DNA from: Papilionanthe hookeriana x Papilionanthe teres
Taxonomy: Eukaryota > Streptophyta > Magnoliopsida > Asparagales > Orchidaceae
Length of the DNA stretch: 64,000 bases
Reading direction: 5' to 3'
NCBI GenBank assembly: GCA_022702705.1
Contig: CM040421.1
Location: 68,008,121-68,072,120 of the forward strand
The notes under the pieces are model-generated. The model made no database searches. It saw only the letters and a list, made by a program, of their open reading frames with translations, and was not told the origin of the DNA. Below are positions 55,908-64,000 of the stretch, in pieces. The position numbers and the translations under genes were made by a program. How positions within the stretch are numbered: position 1 is the stretch's first letter; each line of letters starts with the position of its first letter.

Positions 55908-57494
55908 GGAAAAATGGGAAACCAGCTTTGTTTTTGTCTGATGAAGAAACCAATATTCTAGCATCGGCGTGTCGGTATGTGCTCATTGGAAAGTTTCTTT
56001 ATGGTCACCTTAAGCTTGATTTCATCCGAAAATTTTTTGATTCACTGAAACTTACTGGGACTTGGAAAATCGGCTCTTTAGATGGTAGGCACATTCTCAT
56101 CGAACTGTCTAATGATGTAGATTACACAAATGTTTTCGCAAGGAAGATAATGAAGATTGAAAATCGGCTCATGAAAATTCTTAAATGGAGTGTAGACTTT
56201 GATCCACGCTCTGAATCACCTATCATACCTGTCTGGGTCAAATTTCCTGAATACAAATATCACCTTTTTAATCATGAGATCCTTTATTCTTTAGCTAAAG
56301 GTTTTGGTAACCCTCTACGGGTTGATAAGCCCACGGTTGAGCGTCATAAGCCTGCTGATGCCTGTTTCCTTGTCGAAAGGGACATCACCCAACCATACCC
56401 AGATGAGGTATGGATTGGGTCGGCTCATAAAGGTTACTGGCAACAAGTTATCATGGGGCCACACCCCCCCTATTGCTCTCACTGTGCTATGTTTGGACAC
56501 TCTAATACTATCTGCTATAGACTACACCCACACCTCAAACCTCCTCCTATACCCAAGAACTATACATTGCCACCAAACCCCACCATCCCTCCTCTTGAGG
56601 GTATTGTGGACAACCCCCCTGCACCTCCCAACCTAGGCACTGAGTTACATGATGAGGCTCAGCCTACCCCTGTTTTATTCTCACCTACTCTGACCTTGGT
56701 TGAACATGCCCCCCTTAACTTAAATAACCAATTTGTTGCTTTAGATACTACTATGGAAACCCCACTTTGTGAGAACAATGGTCATGATATGACTGTGAAA
56801 CTCAGGGATGTGGCCTTGGCTGAAGATTTACATTCACAGCACAGCTCTACAAAAGATAAATCCTTAAATGTCGATGACGATCAAAACATTCTTTTACACT
56901 TGCCTGTTAGTGTACCATCATGTTTAGAAAAAACTAACAGTGGTCAGATTTTGACAGGGCAGGATAGGGATGTGGCTTTGGCTGAAGATTTTCCCTCACA
57001 GCACAGTTCTACAAAAGATAAATCCGTAACTGTTGATGATGATCAAAGTATTCAAATTCACCTACCTGTTAGTAACATTTCTTGTTTAGGAAAACCTTTT
57101 CCTTACAGTACAACTGAAACTGCTAATTCTATTGAACCTATTGTTATTTCTGATGAAGTGTTTCATCTGGAAAGTTCTGCCCAACCTCATTTTGCTGATC
57201 CTAATCAAGCTATTGACCCCCCCCCCCCCTGAATAGGACAATGCCTAGCCCCACACAAGGTTTTCCTACTAGGTCTCTAAACGCTGACTGTAACTCTAAC
57301 TTTGAGCATAGTCAGAAGGAATTATCCAATAGAGTCATCGAAGCTAACTCTGATATGGAAACAGAATGGATCATTCAAAGATCTAATAGGAAGAAAAATA
57401 AGAAACAAAATTTAGGTAAAAGAATTACCATGAGCCCGACATTTCAAGTTTTTCCGAGAATGAAACTTTACCCCTTCTTCTGTGGTAACTAGAA
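55907..57494 (+). pseudogene. LINE7 ORF1, 5' truncated, frameshifted at a C run
   Basis: The frame is open from the 5' junction to 57232: DUF4283-type domain (NILASACRYVLIGKF, FDSLKLTGTWKIG, LMKILKWSVDFDP), CCHC knuckle (CSHCAMFGHSNTIC), then a linker with a 54-residue direct repeat (periods starting about 56805 and 56967, DVALAED... with QHSSTKDKS). A run of 13 C near 57217-57229 shifts the frame. The tail continues at 57241-57494 with METEWIIQRSNRKKNKKQ. The expected end just before the ORF2 start is further disturbed. Confidence 0.87.
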
Positions 57495-57509
57495 GGAGTG
57501 GAAAACACT

Positions 57510-58448
57510 ATGTTTAATATTATGGTTTGGAACATTAGGGGAGTGGCTGACTCTTACTCCCTTAAGCGTTTGAAACATCTATGTAGGACTCATCATTTAG
57601 ACATTTTTGCTATTTTGGAACCTATGGTAACCACTAATAGAAATAAAATTCTTGCCTGTTTTCCTCGTTATCTACATTACTGTAATAGAAATAACAAAAT
57701 ATGGGTTTTTTGGAAAAAAAATGTTAATTTTCATATCATTGAGGATGATAATCAGTTTGTTTTAGCCAACTACTTTTTTGACTCCTATAAGGGGTGGCTT
57801 ACTTTTGTTTATTCTAGTTCTGTTCTGGCTGAAAAGTTCCTTCTGTGGAATAAGATTATTGCTATTGGTAATACTATTAATGATAATTGGTGTGTGGGGG
57901 GGGATTTTAACATGATCATGTCTCCTTCTGAAAGAATAGGGGGTGCAAATTTGGTTACTAATGCTATGAACAAATTCTGTGATTGTATGTCTCAAGCTAG
58001 TCTCTTTGACATGGGTTACACAGGTCCCCCTTTCACTTGGAGAAGGGGTTTACTTTCTCAAAGGTTGGATAGATACTTTGGCAACCCCTCTTTCCTTAAC
58101 AGTTACCACCTTGCACGTGTCCAACACTTAAGTCATGCTTCCTCTGACCATAACCCACTCTTATTGACAATGGCTTTTCATTCTAAACCAACCAGGAAAC
58201 CCTTTAAATTTTTAAATATGTGGGCCACTCATCCTAATTTTAGTGAGCTGATCAGATCTTTGTGGCAGCCTAAAAACTGTGGCACTCCTTGGTATGTTCT
58301 TTGGCAACTTCATAAGAAAGTGGCGTATGGCTTGAAAAAATGGAATTTTGATGTTTTTGGTAATATACACAATAGGGTTGCTAACTCCTTGAACATTGTG
58401 AATGGTTTAGAATCTATTGTTACTATGACTCGCCGAATGTGTGAATGA
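57510..58448 (+). pseudogene. LINE7 ORF2 endonuclease region, uninterrupted
   Basis: This would nick chromosomal DNA for target-primed reverse transcription. The ATG at 57510 lies in the ATGTTTAA string shared with sister copies. The APE-type motifs are all present: N8 (VWNIRG), E37 (AILEP), D132 and N134 (VGGDFN), RLDRYF at 185-190, and D213/H214 (SSDHNP). The helical linker LKKWNFDVFGNIHNRV follows. A frameshift near 58430 (reading MTRRMCE, stop at 58448) cuts it from the reverse transcriptase. The nuclease domain itself shows no inactivating change. Confidence 0.9.
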
Positions 58449-58507
58449 GTTGGCTCGTGCACATAGCAACTTATTGTCCGACATAGCACTTCGAGGAAGA
58501 TCTACTT

Positions 58508-60361
58508 ATGCAAAAAGCTCATGACATCAAATTCCTTAAAGGTGACAGAAATACTGATTATTTTCATGCTTCTATTAAAAGCAGGATCAATAATAACACC
58601 ATTACTCAAATTAGGGGCAGGGAGGGGAATATTTTCACTAATGATGTGGAGATTGGGAATAGTGCTGTTGACTTTTTCTCTAATTTATTTTCCTGCCATC
58701 TTCAGGTTTCTTGTATAGATGTAAATTTATTTAATGATGATAGACATTATATCTCCTCTCTTTGCCTTACTGATATCCCTTCTGAAGAGGAGGTGTATAA
58801 TGTCTTCAAAGATTTACAAACTAACAAGGCCCCTGGCCCTGATGGCTTTACTCCCTCTTTCTATATTAGCTGCTGGAATATTGTGAAAAAGGAGGTGGTT
58901 GGGGCTGTTCAAAGTTTTTTTATGGGTGAGGACCTTTGCAATTATTTTTCTGCTGCTCTTATAGTGCTCATTCCTAAGGGGAATGACAAGTCGGATTGGA
59001 GTATGTTTAGACCCATCTCTTTAACATCTGTTATCTCTAAAGTTATAAGCAAGCTTCTGGTGGCTAGAATTCAACCTCTCCTCAATCGTCTTATCTCTCC
59101 ACATCAATCTGCTTTTATTAAGGGGAGGGAAATTACTGATAACATTCTTCTTGCCCAAGAACTTCTTGGGGATCTGGATAGGAAATGTAGGGGGGGGAAT
59201 CTTATTATTAAGCTTGACATTAAGAAGGCTTTTGACACGCTAAATTGGGACTTTATCTTTAATGTTTTAGTGGCTAGAGGTTTCAATGCTAATTTCTGCC
59301 ATCTTATTAGAAGATGGCTCTCCAATAATCACTACAGTGTGCTGGTTAATGGGAATACTTATGGTTTCTTCTCTGCTAAGAGGGGCATCAAGCAGGGAGA
59401 TCCTTTGTCTCCTATTATTTTCATTATTGTGTTCGATTACCTTTCCAGATTGCTGAACACTCAACATGTACATGGTTCTCGCTCGCATTTTAACAAAGCC
59501 CATTACCGTGTCACTCATTTGGCTTATGCAGATGATATTATGATATTTTCTAATGCATCTAAATCAAGTATTAGAAATATCATGAAAATTTTGAATATTT
59601 TTCAAGAGGTTTTCGGTTCGTCCTTTAACAAGGACAAATGTCATATGTATTTTAGTAAGTATTTATCCCATTCACATCTCACGTGGGCTACCAACTACAC
59701 TGGTTACAAAATTGCTAAATTGCCTATTAAATATTTAGGAGTAAATCTTCTAAAAGGTAGATGTAAGCAAATTCAAATGGATGACGTTTTAGATAAAGTT
59801 AAGGGGAAGATCAATAACTGGAAAAACACTTTTCTTTCCACTGGAGGTCGTTTAACTCTTTTAAACAGTGTGCTTCATAGCATTCCTCTTTATGCTCTTC
59901 AAGTTTTCAATGCTAAGAAGAGTTCTATTGATAGACTGGAGAAAGTTTTCAACTCCTTCCTATGGGAGGGGGGTGGCTCTAAAAAGCATTGGCTCTCTTG
60001 GAAAAAATTGTGTAAACCTAAGTATTCTGGGGGCCTTGGCTTTAAAGAGTTGTCTCACATAGTTGATATAAATATGTGTAAGCTGTGGTACAAATTCAGA
60101 TTAAGGGAGTCTATTTTGGCTAATTTCATGCATGCTAAGTATTGTAAGAATGTTCATCCTACTAAGGTTACTTGGAAGAGTGGGGACTCCAAAATTTGGA
60201 AAGCTATTTTAAAAATCAGGTTGGAGGCCTCTAAGGCTATTTTTTGGGATATTGGGGAGGGGAAGATCTCTTTTTGGCATGATAATTGGGGTGTCCCCAA
60301 TCTAAATTGGCATGTACATCATTCCGACTCGCAGCAACCTTTTGATCTCTCGATCTGTTGA
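58508..60361 (+). pseudogene. LINE7 ORF2 reverse transcriptase, 617-codon open segment
   Basis: This is the non-LTR reverse transcriptase that copies LINE RNA onto the nicked target. In this frame: DRNTDYFHASIKS (13-25), NKAPGPDGF (106-114), FRPISLT (167-173), AFIKGREITDNILLAQE (202-218), motif A KLDIKKAFD with D237, GIKQGDP (293-299), and the catalytic YADD at 340-343. The thumb and connector follow (GVNLLKGRCKQIQMDD, LSTGGRLTLLNSVLHS, WEGGGSKKHW). All catalytic residues are intact. It starts after the 58448 frameshift, so it is not continuous with the endonuclease, and a frame break ends it at 60361. Confidence 0.92.
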
Positions 60362-60998
60362 ACATGGGGCATTGGGATACGAGCAAGATTAGTGGAGTTG
60401 GTGAGGTGATTCTCGCTCGCTTATTAACCAAATTCCTATAAATGCTACTAATGCCGACAAACCTCGTTTGGAAGAAGCCTCCTCATCTCTCCATTAGTAA
60501 ACACTTATATCAAAATTTTAATTCTTTTACTAAGTCGAGTTCGAGGCTGGGATTTGGGATTCCATGTTTACCCCTTCTATATCTTTCTTCCCGTGGAGAT
60601 TTTTTTCCGGTATTTTACCTCCGGATGATATTTTAAAATTAAAAGGTTTAAGATTGGCCTCCAGGTGTGTTTTATGTAAGAATGCTGAGGAATCCTCCTC
60701 CCACCTATTTTTTAAATGTATTTACTCTAAGCATATTTGGAATAGGCTGGCTAATGCTTTTGGAATGGTTTCGTTTAACTGCCTTTCCATTCATGACTGT
60801 ATGAAAGTTTGGAGCGTTTCCCAAGCTGGGAAAAGTCTAATGTATTTCCCCTATGCTGTTTTGTGGTTTATTTGGTGTGCTAGAAACTCTTTTAAGCACA
60901 ACAGTGTTTTTCCCTCACCTGATGTTTCTTTCTCTAAAATATTGGCCTATCATAGGTCTCTCAGGCTTTTAAAAAGGCCTACTCGTGCACACTATTAG
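60362..60998 (+). pseudogene. LINE7 ORF2 connector and zf-RVT domain
   Basis: After several shifts between 60361 and 60564, an open frame encodes FFPWRFFSGILPPDDILKLK, then GLRLASRCVLCKNAEESSSH and LFFKC, matching the zf-RVT Cys-X2-Cys, His, Cys pattern. VLWFIWCARNSFKHN follows, as in the other copies. Confidence 0.85.
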
Positions 60999-61500
60999 AC
61001 CTATTCGCGGTTCAGCGGGTGCCGCCCGCATGTGGGACAATTAAGGCTAACATAGATGGCAGTCGGTCTAGCTCCCACTCATCCGCTCGGGGTCTATTTA
61101 GGGACCACCATGGGAACCCGTTAAGCATTTTTTGGTTCTCCCGTGGTGGCTGATTGTCCTTTAATGGCTGAGGCTTGGGCACTGTTACTTGCTATTAAAT
61201 CTGCCATTAATCTAAATTTTCTCTCTTTACGAGTCGAAACCGATTCAAAGCAACTTATCGACATATTTTTTAAACGTATAGATATTCCTCGGAATTTAAT
61301 TATTCTCTTTAAAAGGATTTGGACTCTAATTGACACAGCTATGGTACATTTCTCCGTCACTTTTATTCATGAGAGGGTAATCGTCCCGCGGATTGGATTG
61401 CAAAAAATACAGGTAACTCTCCATTGGTTGGCAACATTCCATCTCGTCAGCTTGCCCTCCTGGTTCACGGGGACAAGCTCCATTTGCCTTATATCAGGTT
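60999..61500 (+). pseudogene. LINE7 ORF2 RNase H domain, split in two frames
   Basis: KANIDGSRSS near 61043 carries the first catalytic Asp. The frame then shifts near 61135, and 61143 onward encodes CPLMAEAWALLLAIKSAI (catalytic Glu), VETDSKQL (third acidic residue) and IFFKRIDIPRNLIILFKRIW. The last part shifts again, so the expected ADW motif is not in frame. It is probably inactive. Confidence 0.82.
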
Positions 61501-62233
61501 TACTTAGCCTAATTTTTCTGTTTCATTTCCTCAGCATTGGATCTTGGCTGTCTGCTTGCTCTATTTGTCTATTACTTGCCATTTCTTATGTGCTATGGTC
61601 TTTATTTTTTGATTTCTGAGGTTTCTACATATACTGTTAGGTTCTTTATTTTACTACCTGGAGTTGGTTTCCTGTTTGTGGCTTGTGTTTTCCTTGTTTT
61701 TCTGCAGGTGTAACTCTTTTTCAAATCTTTAGATATACGCATTCCCATGCCTGGGTTAATTTTGATTGGGGTGGCTTATGCTGGAACCTGCTGTTTTTAC
61801 AACTCTGTGGAGCTCAACCTTTCTTGTATGATGTCTGGGGCAGCTACTTGGGGACTGGATATTTTTCTCCTGATTGTCTTTCACGCTTATTGCTGCATGG
61901 TCTTTTTTTACTGCTCATTGGTCGCTCTTTGCTGCATTTTGTCCTTTCTTCTGCTTTAAGTTACAACTACAGCTTTTTTGGGATCTGTTATGGGGCTTTA
62001 TTTTCATTTAACACACTTTTGGTACTTTTGTTGTTTTGTTTTTTCATTGTTTTGGAGTTTCTTTCCTTTGCGTGAGTTGTATGGTGGGAGGGGGTTGAGG
62101 GGAATGGGACCTCTATGAGTGAGTTTTGTATTTTTTTGGGTTTTGTAGTGAGGTCCCGGCACCCTTGCCTCCTCCATTTTGTAACTCTTTTTTGGATTAT
62201 TAACACGTAGGGAGCCTACCGTGCTCTTTCCCT
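61501..62233 (+). other. LINE7 3' UTR with conserved terminal motif
   Basis: T-rich noncoding sequence with chance hydrophobic open frames (61683-62075). It includes the family strings TGCGTGAGTTGTATGGTGGG and TATGAGTGAGTTTTGTATTT and ends at the shared hairpin motif. Confidence 0.83.
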
Positions 62234-62238
62234 AAAAA

Positions 62239-62262
62239 ATATATATATATATATATATATAT
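62239..62262. repeat. (AT)n tract after LINE7
   Basis: A short AT run following AAAAAA at the LINE7 3' end. Confidence 0.92.
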
Positions 62263-62269
62263 TAAAATT

Positions 62270-62380
62270 AAGGCCGACTGCAAATTCATGGATGATAAAA
62301 GAAGATACAAAGTTTTTGGGTACCCACTCAGAAGTTATACAAAACACGCAAAAAAAGTTCAAAAATGTACAAGTATACCT
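62270..62380 (-). mobile_element. LINE8: relic of a LINE 3' UTR
   Basis: The strings AGGCCGA, ACCCACTC and AACACGCAAAAAAAGTTC with ATGTACAAG follow the order seen in the minus-strand 3' UTRs of LINE1, LINE3 and LINE4. The terminal motif itself is missing. It would be tail-to-tail with LINE7. Confidence 0.5.
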
Positions 62381-62499
62381 CAAAAATAATAACTTTAAAA
62401 TCTTTCAAAAAAGATAATGAATGCTCAGATGTCATGTGGGGAGATTGCTTCATGTGTGGAGCGGAGAATTTGCGTGTAATTCAATAAAATAAACACTAT

Positions 62500-62880
62500 A
62501 GTGATAACTCTAAAGAAATTGTGGTACTATCACCAATGAACTCCAAAATACCACCAAAGTCCCCGCGGTAAGCTGGAGATAATACCACAAAGCGCTGGAT
62601 ACAATCGCTGATAACACCAAAATTCTGCCGCGTTAAGGTCAAAATAACACCACAAATATATTGAATGCGCTGATGACATGAAGCATCACAAAAATGCGGT
62701 GATGAATAACACGAAGAAAAACCACGAAATACCACCAATATCACCCGGGATACAATCACAGATAACACCAATCGCGCATTAAGAATAACCATGAAGTATC
62801 ACCACCGATAACACCAGAATTGTGCGGCGCTATGAGAGTAGGAATAACACCGCGCGAATGCGGGATACAACCGACAATAT
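62500..62880. repeat. Degenerate tandem repeat, period roughly 60 bp
   Basis: GATAACACCA followed by an AATT-TGC-GCG segment, then AATAACACCAC and GGATACAATC, recurs about five or six times with divergence. It contains more CG dinucleotides than its AT-rich surroundings. Confidence 0.6.
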
Positions 62881-64000
62881 ATTATGCAATATAATTTTTC
62901 CATAACATATATTCATGCAAGCCAACATCCTAACCAATCATATCATGCAATATAACTTTTTTTCTGGCCCCATTTCATATCAATATCAATATTCCATATT
63001 TTAGTTTTTACATATAGTAGTAATCTCCTCTAACTAAATAATGTGAAAATAACTTTATGACACCCCTCTTATGTAATCGAGTTTAATTCTAATCTCATAT
63101 ATAATACCAAGATTGAGATCTGCGAACCCTTACACATGTATTCCACAAAATTGAAGCAAAGTTCATAGGATCATCTCCAAGGTTAAGAAAAAAAACCCTT
63201 GTACATTGTGAAATACAAACCTCCTATCATCATGTAGATTAAATGCAATGCGTACAATGTAATCATGTAATATCATAATCTGCATGATCAAGTATGTCAG
63301 TTGATGCATGTTAAATAAGAAAAGTTTTAAATTCTAATTCATAATCACATAACAATATGACAATACAAATACAACGATTAGAAGTTTTGCAACATTAATA
63401 AAAAATTCTAAATAATCTCCAAAAATTTCATGTTTATAATTAAATCGAGTATTTCAATAAGTGAAATTTAACAAGCCCAACATCACATATTTTTTAAGTA
63501 ATTAAGGCATTTAAATGCTAAAAAAAATATAATAAAATAAATCAACATAAGACCATTCGATGGAGCTTTATGAGGTTTTGGTTGATTTACTAAAGCATCC
63601 CTCCCAAAATTCTATAAATAGAACCTAATTTGCAACATGAAAAGGAGAAAAGAAAGAAGAAGCTAAGAACAAACTACACTCTAGAGAACAATTAAAGCCA
63701 ACGAGCATCATTAATAATCGTTGAATTACCAGTGTATGTTTGACACTATCATAACCAAATCACTGTCATCACTAAAATGTCGCTTAGTTGCTATCGCCTT
63801 TGACGAGCAACCATCATAAAGTTATCATAATAATTATCGGACTGCTATACTTAATCATCTCTATAATTAAAGACGATCATTACTCAACTATCATGACCAT
63901 TATAATCATATTGTCGTTAACTTCCCATCACTTCATCACTTCCAAAGAAAATCAAATCATCAACATTCCACACTCTTGTAGCATTATATTTCTTTATTAG
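62881..64000. other. Unassigned AT-rich DNA with one TATA-like box
   Basis: No gene is visible. CTATAAATAG at about 63612-63621 is a good plant TATA motif followed by a purine-rich leader-like stretch, similar to the Athila LTR promoter context (8921 onward), so an LTR or promoter may start here and continue beyond the window. The 70-codon frame reaching the window end shows no domain. Confidence 0.35.

Larger units (their letters stand above)
55907..62239 (+). mobile_element. LINE7: best preserved LINE, slightly 5' truncated
   Basis: It begins within ORF1 at the codons RKNGKP (about residue 47 of LINE1 ORF1) and runs through ORF1, ORF2 and the 3' UTR to the terminal motif (CACGTAGGGAGCCTACCG, then TGCTCTTTCCC), a short A run and (AT)n. 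The endonuclease and reverse transcriptase segments are each uninterrupted; only a few frameshifts separate them. It lacks the 5' UTR, so it has no promoter of its own. Confidence 0.92.

Noticed and set aside
63600..64000. A promoter and first exon of a host gene
   Set aside because: Only a TATA-like box supports it; the downstream frame has no domain and the context resembles an LTR promoter.

Overview
The window is nuclear DNA of a flowering plant, and almost all of it is layered retrotransposon sequence. The evidence is Athila-type and Tat/Ogre-type Ty3/gypsy elements, plant L1-clade LINEs with a DUF4283/CCHC ORF1 and a C-terminal RNase H, high AT content and long (AT)n microsatellites. 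I found no host gene I can defend, no rRNA or tRNA and no CRISPR. The only possible host trace is a 61-bp exon-like segment at 53304-53364. The species cannot be named from this sequence.

Left part (1-20.4 kb): a three-level nest. A plus-strand Athila-like element (1-9997) has lost the U5 end of its 5' LTR, the primer site, the gag start and its reverse transcriptase. It keeps remnants of gag, protease, RNase H, integrase and the env-like ORF, and a nearly complete 3' LTR (8425-9997). It lies in the 5' leader of a minus-strand Tat/Ogre-like element, whose 6.7-kb LTR (10348-17061) abuts a tRNA primer site at 10324-10341. That element lies in a second Athila-like element, of which only the 3' noncoding region and 3' LTR remain (17067-20385). 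Both Athila-like copies carry a comparable paired structure upstream of the polypurine tract.

Middle part (20.4-33 kb): unassigned AT-rich DNA; a 4.5-kb solo LTR of the same Tat/Ogre family (22438-26930) with perfect 5-bp target duplications; and a probable third, unrelated minus-strand LTR (from 28487) containing a 31-33-bp minisatellite and a degenerate GATCGAT-rich repeat block.

Right part (33-62.4 kb): at least eight copies of one LINE family in both orientations, separated by little except (AT)n tracts. LINE1 (33021-39473, minus) is full length with a 16-bp target duplication. LINE2 (39546-45835, plus) has a 5' inversion. LINE3 and LINE4 (minus) are 5' truncated. LINE5 is a 3' stub. LINE6 has a 5' UTR and ORF1 only. 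LINE7 (55907-62239, plus) is the best preserved, with uninterrupted endonuclease and reverse transcriptase segments. LINE8 is a short 3' relic. Four copies share an 8-bp ORF1-stop/ORF2-start overlap (ATGTTTAA), and six share a 3'-terminal motif able to form a hairpin. ORF1 would coat the RNA and ORF2 supplies endonuclease, reverse transcriptase and RNase H for target-primed insertion.

The last 1.6 kb holds a degenerate ~60-bp repeat block and AT-rich DNA with one plant-like TATA box. Boundaries rest on reading repeats, target duplications and terminal motifs by eye; those called uncertain should be treated as approximate.
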